Source: Aurantibacter sp034110465
Lineage (GTDB): Bacteria; Bacteroidota; Bacteroidia; Flavobacteriales; Flavobacteriaceae
Length of the DNA stretch: 64,000 nt
Direction: 5' to 3'
Assembly: GCA_034110465.1 (NCBI GenBank)
Contig: JAWUZD010000009.1
Coordinates: forward strand, 186,001-250,000
In this document: piece by piece, positions 1 to 8,174 of the stretch
How positions within the stretch are numbered: position 1 is the first letter of the stretch
Layout of the letters: each line of letters opens with the position of its first letter
Translations under genes and position numbers: made by a program
Notes under the pieces: model-generated
The model's input: the letters and a program-made list of their open reading frames with translations, nothing else
Told to the model about the DNA's origin: nothing
Database searches by the model: none

Positions 1-19
1 CATTGTGTCTGTTTTTATG

Positions 20-46
20 TCTACAAGGTTTAAAACACCTTGTAGA
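20..46 (-). terminator. Hairpin downstream of the GNAT gene
   Basis: Ten-base-pair arms at 20-29 and 37-46 enclose a 7-nt loop just past the stop codon of the minus-strand acetyltransferase. There is only a short A/T tract beyond it, so it may be a weak intrinsic terminator, or it may belong to a plus-strand gene outside the window. Confidence 0.35.
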
Positions 47-58
47 TTTATGTTTTAA

Positions 59-595
59 TTAATGGTTATATTTTTCATACAACTCCATATCTAATGGCGC
101 TGAATTTAGTGGCGTAAATTCTTTAAGTAATGTTTTTTGCCACGTAAAATTATTATTTAAAGCAACATTTATACTTGCTTTATTTTCTTTGTAAGCTATA
201 ATTTGAAGAGTTTTAAGGCCTAATTCAGAGAAAGCGTAATCACTTAAATGTTTCACGACATTACTCATTATATTTTTACCTTTAAAATTGTAATCTATAC
301 AATAGGCAAATTCCCCTTGATTAATACTCCAATCTAATTCTTTAATATAAATTAAACCTATAGTTTTTTGTGTTTCCTTTTCTTTTAAAGTAAATAAATA
401 TTCTTCTTTATTTTGAAACTGTTTTACTTTTTTTTTTGCAAACAATTTAGATAATTCTGGTGTAGTATTTTCTGCTAAAGTTCCAGGGAAATAAGTTTTA
501 AACCGATCTTCGTTAGCCAACATCAAATCGCAAATATTCCAAGCATCTTTTTCTTGAATTTTTTCAATATAATAGTTGTTAAATTCAATAATCAT
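59..595 (-). CDS. GNAT family N-acetyltransferase (RimJ/RimL-like)
   Basis: This 178-residue protein has the layout of the RimJ/RimL branch of GNAT acetyltransferases. An N-terminal strand-helix region is followed by a central IGLIYIK strand, then an acidic EFAYCIDYNFKGKN segment where the acetyl-CoA pyrophosphate loop is expected, and an ending ASINVALNNNF typical of the C-terminal helix. The substrate cannot be told from sequence; relatives modify ribosomal proteins, free amino acids or drugs. It starts one base before the stop of the upstream EI24-type gene, so the two are probably co-transcribed and translationally coupled. It is the last gene of the hemA-to-GNAT run on this strand. The family call is good; the substrate is unknown. 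Confidence 0.8.
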   Translation of the reverse strand: MIIEFNNYYIEKIQEKDAWNICDLMLANEDRFKTYFPGTLAENTTPELSKLFAKKKVKQFQNKEEYLFTLKEKETQKTIGLIYIKELDWSINQGEFAYCIDYNFKGKNIMSNVVKHLSDYAFSELGLKTLQIIAYKENKASINVALNNNFTWQKTLLKEFTPLNSAPLDMELYEKYNH

Positions 596-596
596 A

Positions 597-1358
597 TTAA
601 CTGTTTTGTGTTGCTAAAAGGTTTTCTTTCTCAAGAAGTTTTACTGTTTTTAAAGATGCAGCAGTTACACTAAAAGGTAAAACTAAAATAACACCAACTA
701 CTGGAATTAGCAAAAACAGGATAAATACAATTCCATTTCCAATAGCGATTCCACGATGTTTTTTTACAAAATTAATACTTTCATGATATTTAAAATGACG
801 TTCTAAAGTGTAGTCCATATTTCCAAAACCTGCATAATACGCTTGAGTTGTAAATAATAATAGTGTTGAAAAAATATTAACTATAGGAAGAAATTTTAGA
901 AGTAATAAGGGAATAGTAATTAAGAGTTCTTTTCCTAAATTTCTAAGATTTATTCTAATACCTCGCCAAAGCTGTTCTTTAAAAGACGTTTTTCTATGTT
1001 GATAACTTTCTATTCCAGTTAAATGTGCTTCGATTTTTTCTGAAACAGGACTCATAAATGGCGCAGATAATGCCATTATAATGTGTTTGTAAAGTATTAA
1101 TCCAATTGTAAATATAATTATGCCGCCTATAAAAGTTGAAGCAGTTGTAAAAGTTTCTTTGCCAAATTCCCAAATCCAAATCTTAGCAATAAATTCACCA
1201 ATATTATCCGATAATCCGTAAGCTGTAAAACCAATAATAGCAGCGGTAACAAAACTTATAAGCATTGGAATAAAAAAATATTTCCAAAGTTTTAATTCTG
1301 AAATTAATTCAAAACTCTTAAAGTAGGCTAGAACACCTTGTAAGATGTTTTTTATCAT
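597..1358 (-). CDS. EI24/CysZ-like integral membrane protein
   Basis: A 253-residue polytopic membrane protein. Hydrophobic segments lie near residues 28-50, 75-100, 145-170 and 205-235, with charged loops between them, one beginning HLTGIESYQHRK. The layout matches the EI24-domain family, which includes the sulfate transporter CysZ. No sulfur assimilation genes are nearby, so a sulfate role is not supported by context. The gene follows hemE across an intrinsic terminator (1373-1402), so it probably has its own promoter or depends on read-through. It is immediately followed by the GNAT gene. Membrane location is confident, transported substrate unknown. Confidence 0.7.
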   Translation of the reverse strand: MIKNILQGVLAYFKSFELISELKLWKYFFIPMLISFVTAAIIGFTAYGLSDNIGEFIAKIWIWEFGKETFTTASTFIGGIIIFTIGLILYKHIIMALSAPFMSPVSEKIEAHLTGIESYQHRKTSFKEQLWRGIRINLRNLGKELLITIPLLLLKFLPIVNIFSTLLLFTTQAYYAGFGNMDYTLERHFKYHESINFVKKHRGIAIGNGIVFILFLLIPVVGVILVLPFSVTAASLKTVKLLEKENLLATQNS

Positions 1359-1369
1359 TGGTAAGTATT

Positions 1370-1402
1370 AAAAAAGCGTTACTATTATTACAGTAACGCT
1401 TT
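1370..1402 (-). terminator. Intrinsic terminator after hemE
   Basis: An 11-bp perfect stem (1373-1383 with 1392-1402) and an 8-nt loop are followed on the minus strand by a run of six T. It lies 6 nt beyond the hemE stop codon. Confidence 0.8.
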
Positions 1403-1407
1403 TAGTT

Positions 1408-2433
1408 TTAAGCTTTATATTCTTTTACTGCATCTATAAATGCTTTCGCATTTTCTAATGGAATATTTGGTAGAATTCCGTGACCTAAATTAACGATGTA
1501 TTTGTCTTTACCAAACTCGTTAATCATTTGTGTGACCATTTTTTTAATTTCCGCAGGTGGCGAAAACAAGCGAGTAGGATCAAAGTTTCCTTGTAACGTA
1601 ATATTTCCACCTGTTAAGTAACGAGCATTTCTTGCAGAACACGTCCAATCTACACCTAAAGCCGCAGCTCCAGATTTAGCCATAGTGTCTAATGCAAACC
1701 AGCATCCTTTTCCAAATGCAATTACTGGAGTTTCGTCTTTTAAAGCATCAATTATTTGTTGGATATAGTTCCAAGAAAATTCTTGATAATCTACCGGAGA
1801 TAGCATTCCTCCCCAAGAATCGAAAACTTGTACAGCATTTACGCCTGCTTTTACTTTTTCTTTTAAGTAAGCAATAGTTGTGTCTGTGATTTTTTGTAAT
1901 AATTGATGTGCTGCCACAGGATTTGTAAAACAAAATTCTTTAGCTTTATCAAAGTTTTTAGAACCTTGACCTTGCACACAATAACATAAAATGGTCCAAG
2001 GAGAACCTGCGAAACCAATTAATGGAATATCGTCATTTAGTTTTTCCTTAGTCATTTTTATAGCCTCGTAAACATAGCTTAAACTTTCTTTTACGTCTGG
2101 CACAATTACATTATCTACGTCTCTTTGAGTACGAATAGGATTTGGTAAATAAGGTCCGAAATTTGGTTTCATTTGAACCTCAATATTCATTGCTTGTGGA
2201 ATAACTAGAATGTCACAAAATAAAATAGCTGCATCCATTCCGTATCTACGAATTGGTTGCACTGTAATTTCGCTTGCTAATTCTGGAGTTTGACAACGTG
2301 TAAAGAAATCATATTTAGCCTTTATTTCCATAAATTCCGGCAAATATCTTCCTGCTTGACGCATCATCCAAACTGGTGGACGATCTACTGTTTCTCCTTT
2401 TAATGCTCTTAAAAATAAATCGTTTTTCAACAT
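1408..2433 (-). CDS. hemE: Uroporphyrinogen decarboxylase
   Basis: Removes four acetate carboxyls from uroporphyrinogen III to give coproporphyrinogen III in the cytoplasm, with no cofactor. The 341-residue length is normal for HemE. The family signature PVWMMRQAGRY is at residues 20-30, and the second conserved region GFAGSPWTILCYCVQG appears mid-protein, as does the C-terminal NLGHGILPNIP. It is on the same strand as hemA and hemCD but separated from hemCD by a tRNA-Ser gene, and a good terminator closes it. Together these genes supply the early and middle part of haem synthesis. Very secure call. Confidence 0.97.
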   Translation of the reverse strand: MLKNDLFLRALKGETVDRPPVWMMRQAGRYLPEFMEIKAKYDFFTRCQTPELASEITVQPIRRYGMDAAILFCDILVIPQAMNIEVQMKPNFGPYLPNPIRTQRDVDNVIVPDVKESLSYVYEAIKMTKEKLNDDIPLIGFAGSPWTILCYCVQGQGSKNFDKAKEFCFTNPVAAHQLLQKITDTTIAYLKEKVKAGVNAVQVFDSWGGMLSPVDYQEFSWNYIQQIIDALKDETPVIAFGKGCWFALDTMAKSGAAALGVDWTCSARNARYLTGGNITLQGNFDPTRLFSPPAEIKKMVTQMINEFGKDKYIVNLGHGILPNIPLENAKAFIDAVKEYKA

Positions 2434-2478
2434 ATCTTAATTCTGTGTTTCCTGACTAAATCAGGAATTTATTTAATT

Positions 2479-2566
2479 GCAGAGAGTAAGGGATTCGAAC
2501 CCTTGGTACCTTTACAAGTACACTACCTTTCCAAGGTAGCACGATCGGCCGCTCTGTCAACTCTCT
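2479..2566 (-). tRNA. tRNA-Ser (GGA anticodon)
   Basis: An 88-nt class II tRNA reads on the minus strand. The 7-bp acceptor stem pairs AGAGAGT (2560-2566) with ACTCTCT (2480-2486). The anticodon arm is CTACC-TTGGAAA-GGTAG, giving anticodon GGA. There is a long variable arm, a T arm with GGGTTCGAATCCC, and discriminator G73 as expected for serine. CCA is not encoded. It sits between hemCD and hemE on their strand. Confidence 0.97.
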
Positions 2567-2592
2567 ATTTAATTTAGTTTAACACTAAGTGT

Positions 2593-4176
2593 TTAAACAT
2601 AAACTTCATTCACTAACTCAATAACACTTTCTACGGTTGGAACTTTAGCTACGCGTACATCATCAAAATAATTTCTTGCGTGTTTTGCTGTTGTTTCTCC
2701 TATACAGAATGCAATTGGCTTACTATTATTATGTTCTATAAAACTATCAATTGTACTTGGGCTAAAAAACATAACACCTTCAATTGCATTAGTGATTTCT
2801 AGACCTTCATATTTAGTAGAGTAAGCTTCTATTTCGTTTACGGTAATATTACTATCGTTTAAAATGGTTGGTAAAGCATCTAATCTAATATCGCTACAGA
2901 AATAAGAAACTTCAGTACCTTCTAAATAATCAACTATATAATTAGCTAGCGTTTCTGCGTTTTTAGCCTGATGCAATACAGGCCCTATTTTTTGTTCTAT
3001 TAATTTTTTTGTTCGTCTACCTACACAATAAATGTTTGCAAATTTTAAATCTTCGGCAGGAACACTATTTACAATAGCTTCTACTGCATTCTGACTTGTA
3101 ATAACTACATTTTTATGCTCTTGCTTTAATATTACTGGCGAAATACGATTAATATTCACCTTTACAAAATCGGCGTGATTTACTTTTATACCTTGATGAA
3201 ATAATTTCTTTTGCTCGTCGGTTAATGCTTTAGTAGCAAATATTTTTTCGTCTCTTGATGTATAATCTCTTGCGTCTACTAATTTATTTCCACCTTTATC
3301 TAAGATGTAATTAGCACAGAAGGTTGCAATATTATGATGACTTCCTAAAGGTTCTATTTTTTCTACTTCTATTTTACGAGTTCCATCGCGACTTAACAAG
3401 ACTCCTTTAAAACAAATATCATTTTGTTTATCTCTGTAAAAAGCGATGGCTCCAATTGGAGAAGAACATCCACCTTCTAGTATGCGTAAAAACTTACGTT
3501 CTATACCTGTACAGATTTCAGTAGTTTCGTCGTTAATTTCTTTACAAGCTTCAACTATTTCTGTGTTTTCTTTTAAAGCTGCAATCATAACTGCTCCTTG
3601 ACCTGGTGCAGGAATCATCCAATCTAAATTAAAAGAATTTTCTGGTGTTAACTCTAAACGTCCTAATCCAGCAGCTGCAAAAATAGCACCATTCCAAGTT
3701 TCGCTATTTTCTAATTTTTCTAATCGTGAATTTACATTACCACGAATATCTTCAATTTTATGTGTTGGAAAACGATTTAGCCATTGCGCTCTTCTTCGTA
3801 AACTGCTAGTTGCAATTATAGCATTTTTCTGACTCATAAATTCTTCAGAATCATTAAAAACCAACATATCTCTGGTGTTTCCACGCTTTAATACTGCCGC
3901 TTGAATTATCCCTTCTGGCATTTGCGTTGGCACATCTTTTAAAGAGTGTACAGCTATGTCAATATCGCCATTAAGTAAGGCAATATCTAAGGTTTTTGTA
4001 AAAATACCGACAACACCAAGTTCATAAAGCGGCTTATCTAAAACGATATCTCCTGTAGATTTTACAGGAACCAAGATACACGTATGACCTAAGTGTTCTA
4101 ATTGAGATTTTACGATTTTTGCTTGCCAAATGGCTAGTTGGCTATCGCGAGTACCAATACGGATGGTTTTAGACAT
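2593..4176 (-). CDS. hemC: Fused hydroxymethylbilane synthase / uroporphyrinogen-III synthase
   Basis: A 527-residue protein combining two consecutive haem enzymes. Residues 1 to about 305 are HemC: IGTRDSQLA at 7-15, the arginine-rich SSLRRRAQW near 124-132, and the dipyrromethane-cofactor cysteine C237 in LEGGCSSPIGA. HemC polymerises four porphobilinogens into hydroxymethylbilane. Residues from about 320 to 527 resemble HemD, which closes and rearranges that product to uroporphyrinogen III: two Rossmann-like halves, with VVITSQNAVEAI and VMFFSPSTIDSF as the paired motifs. HemD sequences are poorly conserved, so this half rests on those motifs and on position. The gene follows hemA by one base, implying coupled translation. 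Fusion would let the unstable linear tetrapyrrole pass directly between active sites (inference). Confidence 0.93.
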   Translation of the reverse strand: MSKTIRIGTRDSQLAIWQAKIVKSQLEHLGHTCILVPVKSTGDIVLDKPLYELGVVGIFTKTLDIALLNGDIDIAVHSLKDVPTQMPEGIIQAAVLKRGNTRDMLVFNDSEEFMSQKNAIIATSSLRRRAQWLNRFPTHKIEDIRGNVNSRLEKLENSETWNGAIFAAAGLGRLELTPENSFNLDWMIPAPGQGAVMIAALKENTEIVEACKEINDETTEICTGIERKFLRILEGGCSSPIGAIAFYRDKQNDICFKGVLLSRDGTRKIEVEKIEPLGSHHNIATFCANYILDKGGNKLVDARDYTSRDEKIFATKALTDEQKKLFHQGIKVNHADFVKVNINRISPVILKQEHKNVVITSQNAVEAIVNSVPAEDLKFANIYCVGRRTKKLIEQKIGPVLHQAKNAETLANYIVDYLEGTEVSYFCSDIRLDALPTILNDSNITVNEIEAYSTKYEGLEITNAIEGVMFFSPSTIDSFIEHNNSKPIAFCIGETTAKHARNYFDDVRVAKVPTVESVIELVNEVYV

Positions 4177-4177
4177 T

Positions 4178-5428
4178 TTATTTTGTTTCTAACTGAAACA
4201 CTTTTTTTATAAGTTCTAAACTTTCTGTTCCAGAACCTGCATCGTCTTTTAAATGATGCGCAAAGTGATTGGTTATTTTTTGAATAATATTATTACTAAT
4301 TAGTTCGGCTTGAGCCTCGTTAAAATCGGTTAATTTTTTACGTTGTGTATCTAATTCTGCCGTTTTAAAATCTTGAAGCTTATGCTTTAAAGCTTTAATT
4401 GTAGGAGCAAATTTACGCGTTTCTAACCAAGCACTAAATTCGGTTTTAACTTCTTCTATAATTTGCTCTGCAACTGGGATTTGAGATTTTCTTTTCTCAA
4501 GAGTTTCATCTGTCATTTGAGACAATTGATCCAAATGTACTAAGGTAACTTGATCTAAATCGTTAACGTTTTCGTTAACATTTTTAGGAATTGATAGGTC
4601 TAAAATTAAAAGCGGCTTATTGTTTTTAATTATGAATTTATCTACCGTAGGATTTTGTGCTCCAGTTGACACGATAAGAATATCTGCTGTATGAATTTCT
4701 TCTTGTAAATTTGAGTAATCTTTAACTATTAAGTTAAATTTTCCTGCAATTTTTTCGGCCTTGTCTTTTGTTCTATTAATTAGTGTAATATGCTCGTTTT
4801 TGGTATGTTTTACCAAGTTTTCGCAAGTATTACGACCAATTTTTCCTGTTCCAAATAATAAAATATTTTTTTCTGGAACGTTTTCAACTTGATTTAAAAT
4901 ATAATGAACCGATGCAAAAGATACAGATGTAGCTCCAGAAGAAATTTCGGTTTCTGTTTTTATACGTTTACTTGCTTGAATTACTGAATTCAACAAACGT
5001 TCTAAAAATGGATTTAATAAGCCTACTTTTTTTGAGGCTTTAGCGCTAATCTTTAATTGACTAATAATTTCAAAATCGCCTAAAATCTGACTATCTAATC
5101 CGCAACCAACTCTAAATAAATGCGAAATAGCTTCACGACTTTTATAAATATATGCTACTTCTTGAAACTCTTCTACAGTTCCTTTTGTGTTTTCGCACAA
5201 TAATTTTATAAGCTGATATGGATGTTCTGCAAAACCAAAAATTTCAGTTCTATTACACGTAGATGTTACTATTAAGCCTTCTATATTGTTACTCTTTGCT
5301 TGACTTAGTAGGTTTTGTTTTGCGTTTTCATCTAAACTAAAATGACCTCTTACCTCTGCATCAGCTTTTTTATAGCTAAGACCTAAGGCGTAAAAATGAG
5401 TTCCTTTAGAGATGTTATACTGTTCCAT
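4178..5428 (-). CDS. hemA: Glutamyl-tRNA reductase
   Basis: Reduces glutamyl-tRNA(Glu) with NADPH to glutamate-1-semialdehyde, the committed step of the C5 haem pathway. In 416 residues the sequence shows the catalytic-cysteine motif TSTCNRTE (C58), the LDSQILGDFEIISQ segment, and an NADPH-binding Rossmann motif ILLFGTGKIGRN. A long helical C-terminal dimerisation domain rich in K, E and Q follows. It is the first gene of the minus-strand haem operon, with a plausible promoter at 5451-5482 and an AraC-type regulator reading away from it. As the first committed enzyme it is a likely control point. Confidence 0.97.
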   Translation of the reverse strand: MEQYNISKGTHFYALGLSYKKADAEVRGHFSLDENAKQNLLSQAKSNNIEGLIVTSTCNRTEIFGFAEHPYQLIKLLCENTKGTVEEFQEVAYIYKSREAISHLFRVGCGLDSQILGDFEIISQLKISAKASKKVGLLNPFLERLLNSVIQASKRIKTETEISSGATSVSFASVHYILNQVENVPEKNILLFGTGKIGRNTCENLVKHTKNEHITLINRTKDKAEKIAGKFNLIVKDYSNLQEEIHTADILIVSTGAQNPTVDKFIIKNNKPLLILDLSIPKNVNENVNDLDQVTLVHLDQLSQMTDETLEKRKSQIPVAEQIIEEVKTEFSAWLETRKFAPTIKALKHKLQDFKTAELDTQRKKLTDFNEAQAELISNNIIQKITNHFAHHLKDDAGSGTESLELIKKVFQLETK

Positions 5429-5450
5429 TAATTTAAAACAAATTGCTTTG

Positions 5451-5482
5451 CAAATTTATAAGGCTTGCATTGTTTAAAACAA
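5451..5482 (-). promoter_or_regulatory. Predicted hemA promoter
   Basis: On the minus strand a TAAATTTG -7 box (5451-5458) lies 21 nt from a TTG -33 element (5480-5482), the arrangement used by the Bacteroidota primary sigma factor. The -7 box is about 22 nt upstream of the hemA ATG. Confidence 0.55.
5470..5482. promoter_or_regulatory. Operator-like dyad over the hemA -33 element
   Basis: The dyad TTGTTT-A-AAACAA overlaps the predicted -33 element of hemA. It could be a binding site for a repressor or for the divergent AraC-type regulator. It is short and AT-rich, so chance is a real alternative. Confidence 0.3.
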
Positions 5483-5506
5483 CGCTACAAGAACTATAAA
5501 TATCGA

Positions 5507-5540
5507 TTGTGGTTTTTTAAAGTTAATTTTTGTATTTTTG
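5507..5540 (+). promoter_or_regulatory. Predicted promoter of the AraC-type regulator
   Basis: TTG at 5507-5509 and TATTTTTG at 5533-5540 (23-nt spacing) fit the Bacteroidota -33/-7 pattern and leave a leader of roughly 80 nt before the ATG at 5625. Confidence 0.45.
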
Positions 5541-5624
5541 TTGTGTCATACCAACAAAAACAATCCTTTTAAGCTGTTAAGTAAATGTTAGTTTAGAACG
5601 AATCTAAATAAAATAATTTTAAAA

Positions 5625-6515
5625 ATGAAAGAAAATTTTATAGAAAATAACGCTAAAAGGTTTTTTAACGAAACCCGTATTGAAGACGGTTTTTTTGTAT
5701 TAACATATAGAAACGATGAATCCGAAGTAGCTGTTATTAAACGAGATATAGATAGTAGTTTTATTCAATTTCATTTTTGTTTAAAAGGGAAAAGCGCTTT
5801 TTTATTTAACAACGGCTCTTATGTTTTGGATGTTACTGAAGAATCTTCGTTACTGCTGTATAATCCAGAGCGCGACTTGCCTATTGATTTAAAAGTAAAT
5901 CCTAATAGTTGGATGGTTTCTGTAATTGTTTCTATTAAAAAATTTCACGGACTATTTTCTCAAGAAGCCGATTATATTTCTTTTTTAAACAAGGAAAACA
6001 AAGAGAATAAGTATTATAAAGATGGGAAAATATCGCCATCTATGAGTATATCTTTAAACCAAGTGATAAATTATAATTTAAACGAAATTATAAAACCGCT
6101 TTACTTTAAAGCTAAAGCATACGAGTTATTAAGTTTGTATTTTAATAGAAGCGAAGATGCAGATATTGAACAATGCCCATTTTTAGCAGACGAAAGTAAC
6201 GTAACAAAAATAAAACGTGCCAAAGATATTATGATTTCTAAAATGGCCGAGCCACCAACTTTACAAGAATTGTCTGAAGAAATTAATCTAAGTCTTAAAA
6301 AACTTAAAGAAGGTTTTAAACAAATTTATGGCGATACTGTTTATGGTTTTCTATTTGATTATAAAATGGAAGTAGCTAGAAAATTATTAGAATCTGGCGC
6401 ACATAATGTAAACGAAGTTGGTTTAAAAGTAGGCTACAGTACTGGTAGCCATTTTATTGCTGCGTTTAAGAAAAAATATGGAACTACGCCTAAAAAGTAC
6501 GTGCAGAGTAGTTGA
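5625..6515 (+). CDS. AraC-family transcriptional regulator
   Basis: A 296-residue cytoplasmic DNA-binding protein. Residues from about 200 to 295 form the double helix-turn-helix AraC domain: first helix-turn-helix around PTLQELSEEINLSLKKLKEGF, second around VNEVGLKVGYSTGSHFIAAFKK, ending KYGTTPKKYV. The N-terminal 190 residues would form a sensor domain of unknown ligand. It is transcribed away from hemA across 196 bp carrying both predicted promoters and a short dyad. This suggests it controls haem synthesis, in response perhaps to haem, iron or a tetrapyrrole intermediate (inference). The family is secure; the target and effector are not shown by sequence. Confidence 0.9.
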   Translation: MKENFIENNAKRFFNETRIEDGFFVLTYRNDESEVAVIKRDIDSSFIQFHFCLKGKSAFLFNNGSYVLDVTEESSLLLYNPERDLPIDLKVNPNSWMVSVIVSIKKFHGLFSQEADYISFLNKENKENKYYKDGKISPSMSISLNQVINYNLNEIIKPLYFKAKAYELLSLYFNRSEDADIEQCPFLADESNVTKIKRAKDIMISKMAEPPTLQELSEEINLSLKKLKEGFKQIYGDTVYGFLFDYKMEVARKLLESGAHNVNEVGLKVGYSTGSHFIAAFKKKYGTTPKKYVQSS

Positions 6516-6536
6516 TTGCTTTGTTTTTAGGTAGTG

Positions 6537-7382
6537 TTAATTTTGATAATAGTGTGCTATTATTTGTATATCGTCATTACCTGTTCCAATATACATTTTA
6601 ACAGCTCCAGTTCCTCCTGTATCTCCAACAGCTAATTGTGCTGCAAACATTGCTGTATAAGTACCTGGTCCTAATTTAACGTAATCTGAGCCTGTATTAT
6701 GGAAATTCTCATATTCTCCGTTTCTAGAGTCACCATTATTGTAAAATTGTCCATTAATAGCTAGCATTCCTCCAACTTCATTACATACAGTTCCTCCAGA
6801 ATTTACATCTATACACCAAGGACCATCATTTATAGGAATGCCATCTACATCATTAATAACGGCTGGACCTAAATAATTATTTTGTCTAAAATAAATGCCA
6901 GTTTGAACTATTCTAGCATGCTCATCTGCTATTCTACCAGATGCATTAGCTGTCTTATAAACAGACCATGATACAGAATAATTAATTTCAACAATAGCAT
7001 TAGCAGTTAGAGTAAAGCTTGTAGCTGTTCCACCAACAGGTATTCCAGCTGTTGTATATCCAAAACCACCACCGGTTTGATTAATTAAAGTAGTTGGACT
7101 TATTCCGTCAATCAAGTAGTTTTCAGAATCAAATAATATTTCAATATTATTTTCTTGTGTACCTAGTACTAGATCTCCATTATCATCTATATGAACTGGA
7201 GTTGTACTATCTGTACCCAAGTTATTTGGGTTGTTCGCAGCACTTAATCCATCAATTCTAATAGTTTCTATTGGACCAGCAACATGAACTGCTTGTTGTG
7301 GGTTATTCGTATTAATACCAACTTGTGAAAATGCTAAATTAACAACAAAAAGTAGTCCTATATTTAAGTATATTTTTTTCAT
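6537..7382 (-). CDS. Secreted tandem-paralogue protein 3 (VGxxTxxPQ family)
   Basis: I do not recognise a named family. The 281-residue protein has a signal peptide (residues 1-19, ending AFSQ) followed by VGINTNNPQQAVHVAG, then ETIRIDGLSAANNPNNLG and a DDNGDLVLG turn. It shares this layout with the two genes upstream on the same strand. The C-terminal two thirds is rich in G, N, T and Y with alternating hydrophobic residues, suggesting a beta-sandwich. Cysteines in WCIDVNSGGTVCNE could form a disulfide. It starts two bases after the previous stop, so the three genes form an operon. Probably exported to the periplasm or surface; function unknown. Confidence 0.75.
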   Translation of the reverse strand: MKKIYLNIGLLFVVNLAFSQVGINTNNPQQAVHVAGPIETIRIDGLSAANNPNNLGTDSTTPVHIDDNGDLVLGTQENNIEILFDSENYLIDGISPTTLINQTGGGFGYTTAGIPVGGTATSFTLTANAIVEINYSVSWSVYKTANASGRIADEHARIVQTGIYFRQNNYLGPAVINDVDGIPINDGPWCIDVNSGGTVCNEVGGMLAINGQFYNNGDSRNGEYENFHNTGSDYVKLGPGTYTAMFAAQLAVGDTGGTGAVKMYIGTGNDDIQIIAHYYQN

Positions 7383-7384
7383 AA

Positions 7385-8158
7385 TTAATTATATATTCTA
7401 ATTTTTAAATAATCTTTATCTCCTCCATATCCAACACTTGTAAGATCTAAAGCGTCACTGGTAGTTACTCCGAAAAAATATAATGTATGACTTCCAGCAG
7501 GTACAGTTAAATAACCTTGGCTATTCATATAAGGATAACCAATAGATCCTCCATAATTAGTTTCGTAAGACTGCCCTTTGTATCCATGTCTAATTGCTTT
7601 TTCTGCAGTTGAGAGACCATTACTATCTATGTCTACACAAAAATAAGTGACCATAGTTACAGCTTTTTCATAGGTAACGTATGAGGTTGGGACACTAGTA
7701 CTTAAATCGTTTCCAGCTACTAATAAAGTAATTCCGTATTTTACCTCTACCGTAGCGTCTTGTGGTGTGTTAAATAGTATGGTTTTAATTGGTGCTTCAA
7801 CCTCAGTACTTCCAATTGGGCTATTTACTACTGTTCCAGAGCCATAACCTAATGTATAGGGGTCATCCTCTATAAAATTTGGAATATCAATTAAGAAATT
7901 TAATGGTTCAGCAGCAGAGGTGCCAAAGCCACTACCAAAAGTAATATCTCCATTACCATCAACGTATGCCTTTACTACTTTTCCAACTGGATTTTTAGTA
8001 GGATTATTAGTTGTGTTTAAGGCATCTACTCTAATTGTAGATTTAGAACCAGCTAAATGTAGCTCTTCTTGCGGCGATGTTGTTCCTATCCCTACTTGTG
8101 AAGTAGCAATACAAAAGCAAAGATTTAAGGTTAATAATATAATGTATTTTTTCATCAT
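7385..8158 (-). CDS. Secreted tandem-paralogue protein 2 (VGxxTxxPQ family)
   Basis: Second of three tandem paralogues, 257 residues. I chose the start at 8158, a Met-Met pair giving the signal peptide MMKKYIILLTLNLCFCIATS. An upstream in-frame ATG at 8215 would overlap the preceding gene and bury the signal peptide. After the signal come VGIGTTSPQEELHLAG, STIRVDALNTTNNPTKNPVG and a VDGNGDITFG turn, matching its neighbours. The rest looks like a beta-rich domain with paired elements such as TVEVKYGITLLVAG and HTLYFFGVTTS. Function unknown; likely exported with its neighbours. Confidence 0.75.
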   Translation of the reverse strand: MMKKYIILLTLNLCFCIATSQVGIGTTSPQEELHLAGSKSTIRVDALNTTNNPTKNPVGKVVKAYVDGNGDITFGSGFGTSAAEPLNFLIDIPNFIEDDPYTLGYGSGTVVNSPIGSTEVEAPIKTILFNTPQDATVEVKYGITLLVAGNDLSTSVPTSYVTYEKAVTMVTYFCVDIDSNGLSTAEKAIRHGYKGQSYETNYGGSIGYPYMNSQGYLTVPAGSHTLYFFGVTTSDALDLTSVGYGGDKDYLKIRIYN

Positions 8159-8174
8159 AATTTTTTTTAATTGA

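Noticed and set aside
2449..2467. Hairpin between tRNA-Ser and hemE as a terminator
   Set aside because: Only a 7-bp stem with a short A/T-rich flank; too weak to list, though it could mark the tRNA 3' end.
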